Below, in pieces: positions 9,939 to 21,325 of a DNA stretch of 42,459 bases. Source of the stretch: Aureobasidium sp. EXF-3400 (Eukaryota > Ascomycota > Dothideomycetes > Dothideales > Saccotheciaceae); the NCBI GenBank assembly GCA_024195585.1, contig SWBL01000394.1, positions 1-42,459 on the forward strand, read 5' to 3'. The first letter of the stretch is position 1; every line of letters starts with the position of its first letter. The notes under the pieces were generated by a model. It had not been told where the DNA came from, made no database searches, and saw only the letters and a program-made list of their open reading frames with translations. Both the position numbers and the translations under genes were made by a program.

Positions 9939-10598
9939 ACACTCGTTGGCAGAAGGGTTTGATCCTTGTGACGAAGACTTGTTTAATGTGTTAATTTAAA
10001 AGCTATGTAAATGTATATAACGTCTCTCATATTAGGGCTACCAATAGTCCACTGTTCAATCATCACTTGCCTGTGCTCCTGCGACATAACACCGAAGAGA
10101 TCGAGTGGCTGCCTTTGTATCGAGACATGATGAGAGTCATGTGCCGTGCTCCAATTCTGCATGAGGGTTCCCAAGAGCTTGCCCTCGAACCTTAGTTGGG
10201 TCTCCATTATGAAACAGGTGATGTCTTCGGACCGACATGGCAAGCCAAGAGCTAGAAAAGGCGGGCAAGCATCCACATTTCCCCCAAGCCTCCCCGAGCT
10301 TTCCGAACTCAGACCCCACTCTCACCCACACTGGCGTCACTTCGATCCTGGAGACGACGTTTTCCGGAAGGTCTCATCAAGCAAAATCGGCCCTTCTCAC
10401 GCATTGGCATCTCGCGGCATGGTTCATAGCAAATATGGCGAGATGTCTTCTTTACCCGCCCTGCGTATATCCGTGTGGCTCGCATCCAAGCAGTATGGAC
10501 CCCGAAAGGGCAATGGCGCAGCATGGTAGGATCTGCAAGATGCCAACATAAATAGCGAGCAGATCGCCGTGAGAAGAGGTAGGAACACAATCATCACA
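9939..10598 (+). promoter_or_regulatory. Intergenic region / promoter of the second GH32 gene
   Basis: These 660 bp hold the 3' end of the first GH32 gene and the promoter of the second. ATAAATAG at about 10548-10555 may serve as a weak TATA element about 50 nt before the ATG. No ORF with family resemblance was seen. Confidence 0.4.
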
Positions 10599-12400
10599 AT
10601 GCCTCGTACTTTCTCTGTTTTGTCTTCCTTGCTTTGCTTGGGCTCTGTGTTTGCACAGGATGCTTCTACTACATCGTCCTCGGCGGTGCCAACTGGTACA
10701 CCTGTCGCTGGTGACTATGGTGGTGCTTTGAGACCGCAAGTGCACTTCTCCCCTCCTAAGGGCTTCATGGTATGAATCTATACGGATGTTCATGAGGTAG
10801 CCAATCCACTAACTGACTGCTTAGAATGATCCCAATGGTCTCTTCGTTGATGCCGATGGTCTCTATCACGTATACTACCAATGTCCGTTTCTCTCACCAG
10901 TATCACAATGGAGACAGTGTTGACAATCCATAGACAATCCAACAGCAGACGTAGCTGGCAACCAGCACTGGGGCCATGCTACAACGACCGATGGTTACAC
11001 CTTCGAGAATCAGCCCATTGCGCTCTTTCCTCCCAACAACGAAACATTTGTGTTCAGTGGCTCGGCAGTTGTCGACGTAAACAACACCAGTGGCTACTTC
11101 CCTGGCCAGGACAATGGTGTAGTTGCCATCTATACTTTGAGCAACAGCACATCTCAAAACCAGAACATCGCATTCTCTAAGGATGGTGGTTACTCTTTCG
11201 AGCCTTACGAGGGCAATCCAGTCATTGACATTGGCTCGACTCAATTCCGTGATCCTCAGGTAACCGACATAATCAATCAAAGATTTTTGTACACAGCGAC
11301 TGACTGAGTGATAGGTCTTCTGGCATCCTCAGACCCAAAGCTGGGTTATGATCACAGTTTATGCTGCCGAATTCACGGTCGGCATCTACACTTCCCCTGA
11401 TCTCAAGGACTGGCAGCACGCCTCGAACTTCTCTCACCACGGCCTGCTCGGCATCCAATACGAGTGTCCTAACCTGGTTGAGATGCCTGTGGAGGACTCA
11501 GATGAGACTATGTGGCTCATGTTCATCTCTATCAACCCTGGTGCTCCTCTTGGAGGCTCTATCTCTCAGTACTTCCCAGGTTCGTTCAACGGCACCCATT
11601 TTGAAGCTGTCGATCCTGTCACTCGTATCTCCGACTTTGCCAAAGATAACTACGCCGGTCAATTCTTCTCTGGTATTCCTGGTACCGAGAAGCGTCTCAG
11701 TATGGACTGGGCCAGTAACTGGCAGTACACCAATGATGTTCCCACTGCAAACGAAGGCTGGCGCAGCTCAATGACAGTCTTCCGCCAGAACCATCTGAAG
11801 AAGCTACCGACCATTGGTTGGGACCTTGTCAGTTCGCCGTTCAACATCAGCTCGCAGTTCTCACAGGTCCTTGCTTCCAATTCTTCATTGGGTAACAGCA
11901 GCATCTTGCTCGATTACTCCAACGTACCTTCGGGTGCACTATACTTCGAAGCCAATGTTACTGGTCTGACCCCAGACACCTTGGCGGGATCCTTGAACTT
12001 CACATTCACCTCTTCCGTTAGTGGCGAGAATGTCCAGGGTGGTACCATCCCTGGCGGCGTCACTTGGGTATCTCGAAGAAACGCAGGCTGGGGTGGTGAA
12101 AACCCCTACTTCACCGACAAGTTCTCTTCCAATGGCATTTACAGCGGTAGTGAGAACGGCACTTGGGCGCTCAGTGGTATCCTCGACCGCACCATTCTCG
12201 AGCTATTCGTCAATGGAGGCGAGCAGAGCGCCACTGTAACATTCTTCCCCGACTACCCGCTCGACACTCTGAGAATTGGAGCCAATGGCATTCCTGAGGG
12301 CGCAGGTGTCAGTGTGGCTGTTTGGGGGCTGAAAGATGCCTGGGCTAGTCAGGCGAACGATGAGGGACTCGTCTTAGGAAACACCACAACTTCAGCATAA
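10599..12400 (+). CDS. Secreted invertase, Suc2-type GH32
   Basis: This is a beta-fructofuranosidase cleaving sucrose outside the cell. Four exons: 10599-10769, 10825-10882, 10934-11259 and 11315-12400, with introns of 55, 51 and 55 nt; 546 aa. All junctions restore conserved sequence: the first intron splits FM|NDPNG, the second splits VYYQ-YNPTADV, the third FRDPQ|VFWHPQ. Signal peptide [19 protein letters not shown] is followed by a Ser/Thr-rich spacer. Catalytic residues: Asp59 (NDPNG), Asp183 (FRDP), Glu235 (YECPNL). Yeast Suc2 landmarks are visible: [55 protein letters not shown], and ENPYF..F with [14 protein letters not shown]. It forms a tandem pair with the preceding, only distantly related GH32 gene, so the two are unlikely to be a recent duplication. 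It converges on TGS1. Confidence 0.95.
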
Positions 12401-12581
12401 ATAAGTCACCCTCAGCTAGATCTCTTACACCAAACTGAAGACACCTAATGAATCGAAACTCAAACGCAATTACCATATATCGAGATTATCACTGTACAGC
12501 ATTGCACTCTTATATGGTCAATAAGAATGAGAATACTCTTTGGATTTGATGATCTGTCTGCTTCTAAGTGGTTTCTATGCA

Positions 12582-13509
12582 TCATTGAAACTTGAACTCG
12601 CCAAAGTAAGCGCAGAGAGCCTAGAGCCAGTCAGCGAGGTACCACACACATTGCATATTCGTAGCTCACCTTGCTCGAACCGTTTGTGCAGTAGTGTACG
12701 ACCTCGAGCTTCTTGTCGTCAGGGGCATACTTGGCCAGCTGATTTAAATCGGAGCTGCGAGGTAAGAATAGCACAAAATCAGGGACATAGGCTGCGAATC
12801 TGTCGTAGATGTGCTTGAGATTGTACGGTTGCATGGTGCTGAGGTCGAAGATGTTATCGTCACTGTATTGAGGACCTGTATGGAGTATCAACACATGTAC
12901 TGTCAGTGATCTCTGGGCATGAAGACATACCTCCCCAAGGTGGGCTGGCGAACACAATGGCATCCTTAGCCAACGACTTTAGCCGCTTCTTGAGAACATC
13001 GAAGCAGTCACCCTCGATCCACCAGATCTTGGATGCTACACCGTATACCTCAGCATTGTGACGTGCACAGGCAAGTGTTGCAGGGTCTTTCTCAATAGCG
13101 AAGACTTGTTTGAAGCGACCGGACAGGGCGAAAGCGATGGCGTTGCCGCCGGCACCAGCAAAGGCATCTATTATGATGGACTTTGATTCGGGTCCGCCGG
13201 TCTTGATGTGATCAGCTATACGACTGTAAATATTATTAGTGCGTGTAGCGCTGAGGATAGGAGAGGAAGAACTACTTGGCTATCGGCTCAGGAGTAACAC
13301 CGAACCAGACGTCGTCGGTCATCCAGATGCCTTCATCATAACGAGACCAGATATCATAGCGTTGGTGCCAATATCTGTTTGCTTATCAGTTTTTCTTGTT
13401 CAATTCAAAGTTTGCTTAATTTGACAAACTTTTGGATATTCTCTGGCATCTCTGATGATTCGTCGTAGTGATGTACGCCTTCCGGCATCAACTCATCTGT
13501 TCCACCCAT
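12582..13509 (-). CDS. TGS1: Trimethylguanosine synthase (cap hypermethylase)
   Basis: It converts m7G caps of snRNA, snoRNA and telomerase RNA to 2,2,7-trimethylguanosine, in the nucleus/nucleolus. Five exons: 13509-13430, 13374-13276, 13223-12931, 12875-12670 and 12620-12582, with introns of 55, 52, 55 and 49 nt; 238 aa. Reading: NIQKYWHQRYDIWSRYDEGI, then DDVWFGVTPEPIA, SAM-binding motif I IIIDAFAGAGGNAI, FAIEKDPATLACARHNA, the catalytic SPPWGGPQY (assembled across an intron), and the end NGSSK|ALCAYFGEF. Each splice site restores conserved family sequence, so the model is firm apart from the start. I chose ATG 13509; an upstream exon to 13716 joined by a longer intron is possible. It is a compact catalytic core, as in yeast, without the large animal N-terminal region. 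Confidence 0.93.
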
Positions 13510-14040
13510 ATTTCCTAGGGCTCAGTGGGCTATCTCCAAGGTCAAGTCAAAGTCCAGTATCGACACCTCGGGTTGCGTTTGTTGATGAGCTGGCTGTCTA
13601 CGAAGCGATTGTTTGTTCGGGGGAGAAATTTGATCGGATTGCGGCGTCAAGATGGAAGACGCTGACAACGCTTGTAGAAGAGTTCTAGATATGCGAGCAG
13701 AAAATTTTATGGCCAATTTTGAGTCGCTGCTGCTAATTCAATGTGGTGATTGGGTTTGTTGCTACAGATGCTGAAGAAAGAGCACATGGATGTCGACAAG
13801 ATGGAAATATTATAAGGCAAGTTTTGCCGAGACGGAAGCTGCGTCCGTCACCCTGTTTACATCTTCACTTCTATCTCTACTTTCTTCTTAACCAATATCG
13901 ACGCAACCACAACTGATATTCAGTCACACAATCCTTCGTGTCGTATCTCGATCATGCCTTTCTAAGATTTTCACTCTCTTATCCACTTTACCACGGTATA
14001 CGCCCGCTTCAAATTTTGCCACGCCTCCATCAGACTCATC
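13510..14040. promoter_or_regulatory. Divergent promoter region of TGS1 and WLM protease
   Basis: There are 531 bp between the start codons. A 64-codon minus-strand frame at 13522-13716 might be a 5' extension of TGS1 but has no recognisable sequence. Pyrimidine-rich tracts before 14041 fit a 5' leader of the plus-strand gene. Nothing else is seen. Confidence 0.4.
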
Positions 14041-15720
14041 ATGTCAAACATGAACAAAGTGCTCGGCTTCGAGCGCATCAATGAGCGCGTCAAAAGGCCG
14101 AATACCCTCATCAATTTCATCAAGCCACTAGAAGGACCAGATAAGGCTCTTGCGCAAGATTTCCTCGAAAGAGTCGCTGCCATCTGTTATCCCATCATGA
14201 AAGAGAACCACATCGTCGTCATGGCTTTGGAGGAATATAAGCCTAATCCAGAGTTCATCGGCCGTAACTTCAATGCCGGAGAAGTGATTCAACTGGTTCT
14301 CAAGGCTCCACACACCAATCAATGGCTACCCTTCAAACACGTCCAGATGGTTATGATGCACGAGCTAGCACATTGCAAGCAAATGAACCACTCTCGCGCT
14401 TTCTGGAAGGTCAGAAATGCATATGCAGACGAACTCAAAGTCCTCTGGGACAAAACTTATACAGGCGAAGGACTCTGGGGCAAAGGCCAATCTCTGATCA
14501 CTGGACTGTACATGACCAACCACATGCCTGAAGCTGCCAATGCACCTGCTAGTCTATGTGGTGGCACGTTTAGATCATCAGGAGGTCGGAAGCGAAGACG
14601 AAAAGAAGATATTCCTAAAGTCACCTACGCAGAGCGCCAGCAACGCAGGATCGCGAAGAAGTTTGGTGTCAACGGTGTCGCTCTAGGAGACGATGAGGGT
14701 ATCAGAGCCAAGCTCGAGTCTGGTCAGAAGGGTGGAAAGCCTGCCGTCAAACCGAGAGTGGCAGGGAGCAAGCGAGGAAGAGAACTCCGAGCTGCTGCTG
14801 CACTGGCACGTTTCGAGAATGTGAAGAAGGAACCCGTCAAGACTGAGCCCAAGACAGAAACGATCAGTGACGACGACGATTACGAAACTGATTCTGACTA
14901 CGAGTACGTAACCATCGAAAGGACTATGAATCCGGAAGATGGCAATATGGTCAGAGTCTGTGAGAACGAAGACTCAGAAGACAAAGATGCGCAGCGAGAA
15001 CTTGACGAGTTGCGTGAAATCGATCAAGGCATGCCAAATCTACAGATTGCACCTTCCAAGCAGTCTTTACCGAAAGGCAAAGGCAAAGCCAAAGAGACCG
15101 TCATTTCGGACGATGCTTCTACAGAGAGCGAGGATGAGCAAGACCTGAATGCGACGCACAGCTTCACCAAACCATCGAAGAAGATCCAGCCGATCCCAGA
15201 CGACGTGTCGACGGACAGCGGAGATGACATACTAGACATCACATCAGTGATACAGGAGAGAAACAAGCAGAAAGTTAACACTGTTGCCAGCGAGCCGATT
15301 TTGAAATCAGCGAGCAAACAACCCGAACAGAACAGCAAGAAGTCTCAGCCACCACCGGCCGGCATTAAAGATGAATCGACCGCGAGCGAGAGCGAGACAA
15401 GCGGCAGCAAGAGTACCACACCGAAACCGCAGTCAACATCGACTGCGACGATCGCAACTTCCAGCACCGAGCCTCGCACAACCGCGTCTACGAGCAAACC
15501 TGCAGAGCGTCCACCGGCGATCCCTGCCTCTACCTGTACGATTTGCTCATTAGAAAACGAGCCCACAGCAGCCCTGTGTGCGGCGTGCTCTCACGTCCTC
15601 AACCCAGCCCTCATGCCGAATTGCTGGAAGTGCACGAGCATGGAGTGTCAGAGTGTCGGATATATCAATCCAGGCGACTACAATTTGTGTGGACTCTGTG
15701 GATCGACTAAACCCAAGTGA
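14041..15720 (+). CDS. WSS1: WLM-domain metalloprotease, Wss1-like, with C-terminal zinc fingers
   Basis: The family (Wss1/SPRTN-like) cleaves DNA-protein crosslinks in the nucleus and is linked to SUMO and Cdc48. It is a 559-aa single exon. The WLM domain is at about 1-150, with zinc ligands and catalytic Glu in MMHELAHCKQMNHSRAFW (His107, Glu108, His111, His117). The middle is charged and low complexity with acidic patches (DDDDYETDSDYEYV) and Ser/Thr-rich stretches, typical of disordered SUMO/Cdc48-binding regions, though I cannot name a specific motif. Two C-terminal Cys4 fingers follow: CTICSLENEPTAALCAAC (RanBP2-like, lacking the usual Trp) and CWKC..MEC..NLCGLC. The first ATG follows a pyrimidine-rich leader and is adopted. 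The symbol is by family; true orthology to yeast WSS1 was not tested. Confidence 0.85.
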   Translation: MSNMNKVLGFERINERVKRPNTLINFIKPLEGPDKALAQDFLERVAAICYPIMKENHIVVMALEEYKPNPEFIGRNFNAGEVIQLVLKAPHTNQWLPFKHVQMVMMHELAHCKQMNHSRAFWKVRNAYADELKVLWDKTYTGEGLWGKGQSLITGLYMTNHMPEAANAPASLCGGTFRSSGGRKRRRKEDIPKVTYAERQQRRIAKKFGVNGVALGDDEGIRAKLESGQKGGKPAVKPRVAGSKRGRELRAAAALARFENVKKEPVKTEPKTETISDDDDYETDSDYEYVTIERTMNPEDGNMVRVCENEDSEDKDAQRELDELREIDQGMPNLQIAPSKQSLPKGKGKAKETVISDDASTESEDEQDLNATHSFTKPSKKIQPIPDDVSTDSGDDILDITSVIQERNKQKVNTVASEPILKSASKQPEQNSKKSQPPPAGIKDESTASESETSGSKSTTPKPQSTSTATIATSSTEPRTTASTSKPAERPPAIPASTCTICSLENEPTAALCAACSHVLNPALMPNCWKCTSMECQSVGYINPGDYNLCGLCGSTKPK

Positions 15721-16254
15721 GAGAAGGATTTTGCCTGAATGACATGATGAAGATGATGAAACGAAAAATCGAAAGGGTGTAGAGACTTGTGGATGGAGCT
15801 CAATGTTAATTGCTCCCATGACAAGAACATTCCTCTACAGAATAGCTACCTACCTATCTAATGCATAGAACAACCAGAATAGACCACACAATGTGAGAGA
15901 GAGAGACGAAAACAAGCAGACACAGCACCAGAAACGTGGAGCTTTTTTTGCATTAAAGAACACGCCAACAAGAGTGGTATCGAATGTGATGAGAAAGCAA
16001 CACAAAGACGCAGAGAAGAGCAGACTATATAATAAACAAAAGAGAAACACCAATTTCGCTGAGTGCAGAATAAGATGAACCACGCTATGAGGGGGAATAA
16101 GGGGGATGTGGTGGCAGAGCAGAGGAACAAAACAAAAAAGGAGATAATGATAGACACCAAAGATCCAACGAACAACCAACAATCGGAAAGAAAACAGGCA
16201 GATTCTTGATCTCGCAACTTCGCAATCAACACAAGGAGAGAGGGAGGAAGACAT
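15721..16254. other. Convergent 3' intergenic region
   Basis: This 534-bp stretch lies between the stops of the WLM protease and MSS4. The plus strand is strongly purine-biased from about 15885 to 16250 (runs such as GAGAGAGAGACGAAAAC), so MSS4 transcripts would carry a pyrimidine-rich 3' UTR. Long open frames here reflect that bias, not genes. Confidence 0.5.
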
Positions 16255-19147
16255 CTAGAGAGCAGAGACTCTTGTACTCAACGCTTCCACATCATCCTCA
16301 GATGGCGGCAGAGGAAGCGCTTTGTCGAGACTATATCTCCCGTCCTTGGGAGGGGTAGGCGGTCTGTCCCGTTGGTCGCGCAGGGTGTACCTATCGTCTT
16401 TCGGCGGCGTCAATGGACGGCTGAAGTTGTTAACAGTGCGGCCATTGTCAAACTCGATGGACCGCTTGGATGAAGGAGGGCCATCAGTCTTGGGAGGCGT
16501 GGGCGGAGGTACCTCGCCGAGGTTTGACACGTCGACTTTCCGTGCAGCAGCTAGGATGCTGCCACTGCGACCGTTGAAGGATTCTTTGGAGTGCTGGGGA
16601 GTGATTGTGCGAGTAGGTGTCCTTGAAGCAGGGCTGCCGTTTTCTGCAGCCTCGCCGATGACGGGCAGTGTGATCATGTTTTCGTTCTCGGCGTGAGGGC
16701 TTCTGACTGCGCCGATAGCTCGGTCTGGGATGTCGTCCTCATTGATACGGTGTCTGCTCTTCTCGGCCTGCTTCTCTGCCTTGCGCATGACCTTATCAGT
16801 GCCGGCAGGATTTTGATCCGGTGATCGCAGGATGTTACAGCCAGAGAGCTTGGGATCATCCAAAGTGCCTTCGATGTTGTGGATGGCGAGGTTGAGTCTG
16901 TCATTACCATGCTCGCAATCCTGCTCCTTTTCTGCCTCAGCACGTTCGCGTGTCTTGGTGATGCCTGAGATGAACCTGATGAAGCGATCTCCATAACGCT
17001 CTGGTGGTATGGCAGAGATTTGTGACTCCGGAGATGATAGACCTTTCCAGAAATGTTCGAAGCGTTTGATCATAGAGTACTACATCAAGTCAGTATGAAT
17101 CTCAGCATGTATGAGATGAAAGACTTACGTGTGTCAAGCAATCAATAATACCTAGATAATAGATTTCTTCTCCAGCCATGTTGTTCTCGTGGGTCGCTCT
17201 AAAACCGCCGTCGTCACTGTAAAAGTAAGATTGCTTCCTGTGGCGCCCAGCCATCTCGTCAGGCATCTTGTCCAGGCTCTGACCCATCGGTATAGGCTTT
17301 TCGTTCTTAATGAGCTCTCGCAATTCCTGTGCCTTCCGTGCGTTTTCAAGCTTGCTAGGCGTACGCATCAGCATGTTCGGCGGTTGGTCTTCAGATTTGT
17401 GGCCTCCGGGTTGGAAGACTTGCAGAGTCTTGTCTCGTAGGTTGTCCTCGTTGCCTCGCTGCAAATCATGTATACCAACCAGCATCGAATAATCCATGAT
17501 CTTTAACTTCTGAAGAAGAGCAACGTCTTTCTGCATCTGTTCCACGAAAGCATCCTTCTTGGTCGGGCCGAATTCTAGATGAAGATTTCGTCGTAGCCAG
17601 TTCAGATCCTTCAGTGTAGCCCTCGGATTCTTATCCAGTTCCTCCTCCTTAAAGTCTCTCCCAATGGTACTGCCTTTCAAGTCGAATGTCCGGTGAATAT
17701 CCCGATGGGGTGGAAACAAGTTGTTCATGACGACGAAGTGAATCTTTCTCCCGTAAGGAATCTTAACTCTGTGGAGACCGTAGAATTGACTGAGAAGCGT
17801 GTTGGGGTTCTCTTGAACGTGGGAATAATAGTCTCTGAGAATTTTGCGGAGGAATTTGTGTTCGGCATGATGAATGGTCTTGATGATGTATTTGTAATCG
17901 CGCGAGAAGTAGAAAAAGCTGCCAGACTTGCCAGGGGAACCAAGCTCAGAAAGGATGTATTTTGAGGTCAGAGAGACAAGGTAGTCAGCAGGATCCAGAC
18001 CGAAATTGTGGCGAAGGTGACGGAAGACCCAGGGGGCGTAGTCCTTGAATTTGAAGTCGTACTTGGCCGAGGGCGTGAGTTCGTTGCCGGTAATATCGAA
18101 TGAGAACTTGTGCTTTGCGTCAAAGTCGGCATCGGTCAGGTCTCTGTCAATCTTTGCATTTGTCCTCGACACGCAGAAACGGATTCCGGTAAGCATGTTG
18201 TACGCCGTCACCCAATTGACATGGTTCTGGTCGACTTTAGTACCAACGACGACGCGCTCGTCGTCTTCGTCTCGTTTTCGCTTGCTTGCTCTCTTTTGCT
18301 TGATATGCTCGGCCCAGCGTGCAGCATCATCATCTTGAGGGATTTCATCAAGATGTGCTTCTGATGTGATTGAGCGTGTTCCACGGCGAACGAGCTGAGA
18401 AGAACCCCTTCTTCTACTAGGGGTAGTGGGTGAGAAACGACCAGTAGCAGAGACGACGTTGCCGTCCTGAGTAGAGGGTGATTGACTGTCACTAGAATTG
18501 CGGCCAGCCGCACTAGGGACTTCAAGGGTGTGTCGGTGGACCAGTCGACCTGGAGCTTGAGATGAGACGGAGGCCATGGAAGAAGAGGTCTGAGAGAAAG
18601 CCGGAGGAGAAGAGGCGCGATGTGTTGAACGAGGTACGCGGAGCATACCCTCAGCAGTGGTGGAAGGACCAGCCTCACTCACGGGTAGTAGCATAGGGCT
18701 TGGCACGGTCTGTAGGGGCAGAGCAGATGAGGTAGGCGAGACGTCTTCTGGCGGGGCGAGGGCGTGTTGTGATGGGTTCGGTGAGCGAGCGGAGCGGCCT
18801 GGCTTCTGTGCAAAGTAGCCATCGTCCTCTCGGAGAGACGAGGATATGTCGTTGTCACTCTTTGAGGATAGCATCGAGGGCCTGCTCCCCTTGGACGAGA
18901 TGGTCCTCCCGCGGGTACTGTGCGACTCGGACGACCTTCCATTGGGTAGAGATGATATGGCGCTGTCGGGACCATGTGACGAGGCATCAGGTAGACCAGG
19001 GGTGGGTTTGGGCCATGCTCCGGGCAGAGAATCGACAGCGGGGGTTTGTTGTTGTGGGGGAATGGGCGGTGATAAGGATTTGGATTGGAAAGAATTCTGG
19101 TGATGGCGGTCGTCGGGCAGGAATGATGGCATGTCGACCTGCTTCAT
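16255..19147 (-). CDS. MSS4: Phosphatidylinositol-4-phosphate 5-kinase
   Basis: It makes PI(4,5)P2 at the plasma membrane, controlling actin, endocytosis and cell-wall signalling. Two exons: 19147-17129 and 17079-16255, joined over a 49-nt intron (GTAAGT..TAG) that restores [20 protein letters not shown]; 947 aa. The first 300 residues are Ser/Pro-rich and disordered. The kinase domain starts at about 310 ([12 protein letters not shown]) with a basic patch [11 protein letters not shown] just before it. Landmarks are [42 protein letters not shown] and the specificity loop ending in [15 protein letters not shown]. The tail carries three TPPK motifs and ends LPLPPSEDD. The frame stays open for 75 codons above 19147 without an ATG, so a spliced upstream exon is possible; ATG 19132 (MPSFLPDD) is an alternative start. 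Confidence 0.94.
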
Positions 19148-20156
19148 CAGGTAGACGGCATTGAGCGGGGACGTGACCTTGCTCAATGTGTCCCCCTCTG
19201 GGACATTCAGGCGCGCGGATTGGGCCAGCGTTGCTGATGCGTCGAGCACAAGGGCCGTCGTGTGGGGAGGTGCGGTCGACCGGCGGAGGCGGCTGAGAAT
19301 GCGTGTTGGGAATATCGAGAGGTGGAAATATCGGGGTGTCCGGGTGTCGAGGTCGAGTTGCGGCGTGCACAACAGGCTGCAAGACGAAGTGCCAGACGAC
19401 GTTGTGTGCGAGACGATGGCGCGCGTTCAGACAAGGCCGGCCCTGCTTAAGCTTCTTGGCTGTGTCCCTCAGCCCTACGCAACCCTTCGATCGTCGTCGG
19501 ACACAATCACTTCCGTCCTGCCCTGTTGCTGCTAATTTCCGACCCTGCCGTCGCCCAACGTCTGTCTTTCTCTATTATTATCACTCTCTTCAAACTATCT
19601 ATCAAAACATTCCCACTTGCCGGAAAGCAGATAGCGCAGAGTGACAGTTCTGCGCCGTTAGCACAATCGACCATGACCAAGAACCTCCGTGCAGGACTAA
19701 CTGTCTCAATACCAAAAGTTACACATATATGAGTTGATCAGCAAGCTTTCACCAGATTAGAACTAATCAAAAAAGCAAAATATTCTGCCAATTGCAAAGA
19801 TGATTTTAGAGATTGGCAACGAAGGTTTGCTTTGAACATACAAGGTCACTTAAGGGTACATCAGATGAATGAAAGCAACGTGTGTGCGATAAAATACTAA
19901 TGTCGTATATGTCCTGCCGCTGCTGATGGAAAATAACAGCGACCTGATCATGAATTAATCCCAAACGCCCCCTTCCGAACCTGACCTTTGAACAAAAACC
20001 CCTCGCAAAGCAAAATCATCTCCTAGTAGTCCCAGTGCTGGTATCTCGTCAAAGTGCTCCTTCACCCATATCGCTACACCGGACGCCCTATCAATCACGC
20101 CCGTCGGAGGACCCGTCGTCCGTCAAAACAGTTGAAGAAATCATCGTATTGCCTCT
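19148..20156 (-). other. MSS4 5' region and histone H1 3' region
   Basis: This is a 1.0-kb gap between two minus-strand genes. The part next to MSS4 (19148-19440) keeps the kinase frame open and GC-rich and may be leader or an upstream exon. The part at 19680-20150 is AT-richer and should hold the H1 3' UTR. I see no gene, tRNA or repeat. Confidence 0.4.
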
Positions 20157-21325
20157 TTAGGCGGCGGTCTTCTTCTTGGGTGTTGCCTTCTTGGGTGCGG
20201 CCTTCTTCTTGGAGGCAGCAGCCTTGGTGGCAGGTGCTGAGGGTGCGGTGCTCTTGGTGACACGACCTGACTTGGTCTTTCCAAGAATGACGGGAGCCTT
20301 CTCCTCGACAGCAGGAGCCTGCAGTCACGTTAACATATATTCCGAGACCATTGACGCGTGAATACATACGGGAGCGCTCTTTCTGACCTTGGAGACGTTG
20401 GCCTTGGTCTTGGTTGCTTTGGCGGGTGCGGCAGCCTTCTTGGTGGCAGCGGCCTTGGGTGCAGCCTTGGTAGCGGCCTTCTTGGGGGCAGCCTTCTTAG
20501 CAGGAGCCTCCTTTGCAGCAGTCTGGTCTACATCAGTACAAGAGCCCTAGGAAGTACAGCAGATTCAACTCACGGTCTTCTTGGTCTTGGCAGCAGCAGT
20601 CTTTGGTGCAGCCTTGGTGGTCTTGGTGTCGGTCTTCTTGGTCTCTGCCTTCTTGGGGGCAGGAGGAGAGCTGGCCTTGTTCTTTGCAAGCTTCACGGGT
20701 CCAGAAGCACCTGTTGCCAGTCAGAATCGAGTCGAACCAGCATAGTGTTCCCAAATCCAGAAAGGACGGATGAAGGAGAGATGCTTACCCTTGGGGCGCT
20801 CGAAAACACCAGACTCGCTACCCTTGGCAAGAGCGCGGTTGAACTGGTTGGTGAAGACGGCGTCGGTCACGCTGGAGAGGTTGTTGTTGGCCTGAACGTA
20901 TTTCTTGAGGGCTTGACGACTGGAGGCGGAAACGAGTCAGCAAAGAACAAAGACGCGACGAGAACGAATTGCAACGCGACTAACCTGCTGCCAGTACGAT
21001 CCTTAAGCTATTGCTCGGAAACAACGCGTCAGTAAGGGCTCGAAAAGAAGATACGAGCAGCACGAGATTCTGGACAAGATCGCGCGCATTGTCGCGAACC
21101 TGCCAGTCTCGACTGCACGCGTGAACGACGTGATGTACTAACGTTGATGATAGCTTCCTTGATCATTTCTGCAACCCGGAATCAGCATACGTTCGCGACA
21201 CAGGCCAAACAAACGCGCCGGCGACGCGACAAGTTTGTGAGCTTGTACATACCCTGGTAGCTGGCATGGACGGGCTCCTTGGCGGCAGCCTTCTTGGGGG
21301 CAGCGGCGGCTTTCTTGGGAGGCAT
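20157..21325 (-). CDS. HHO1: Linker histone H1
   Basis: It binds linker DNA and compacts chromatin. Seven exons: 21325-21253, 21168-21143, 21007-20985, 20919-20789, 20710-20574, 20522-20370 and 20318-20157; 234 aa. The start MPPKKAAAAPKKAAAKEP is followed by a winged-helix GH1 domain at about 19-88: SYQEMIKEAIINLKDRTGSSRQ, then ALKKYV, then FTNQFNRALAKG and GVFERPKG. The rest is a long Lys/Ala/Pro tail of PKKAA-type units plus GKTKSGRVTK-like sequence. Exons 2 and 3 are only 26 and 23 nt, which is why no single long frame exists; every junction was fixed by continuing the globular-domain sequence. Exon 6 uses acceptor ACCAG|ACT. A single H1 with several introns is normal in filamentous fungi, unlike intronless animal H1 genes. 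Confidence 0.93.

Noticed and set aside
15850..16254. Two long hydrophobic minus-strand frames
   Set aside because: They come from a purine/pyrimidine-biased 3' UTR and give Phe/Leu/Ser/Cys-rich low-complexity translation.
19148..19372. N-terminal extension of MSS4
   Set aside because: The frame is open but has no ATG; without an upstream exon it cannot be the start.
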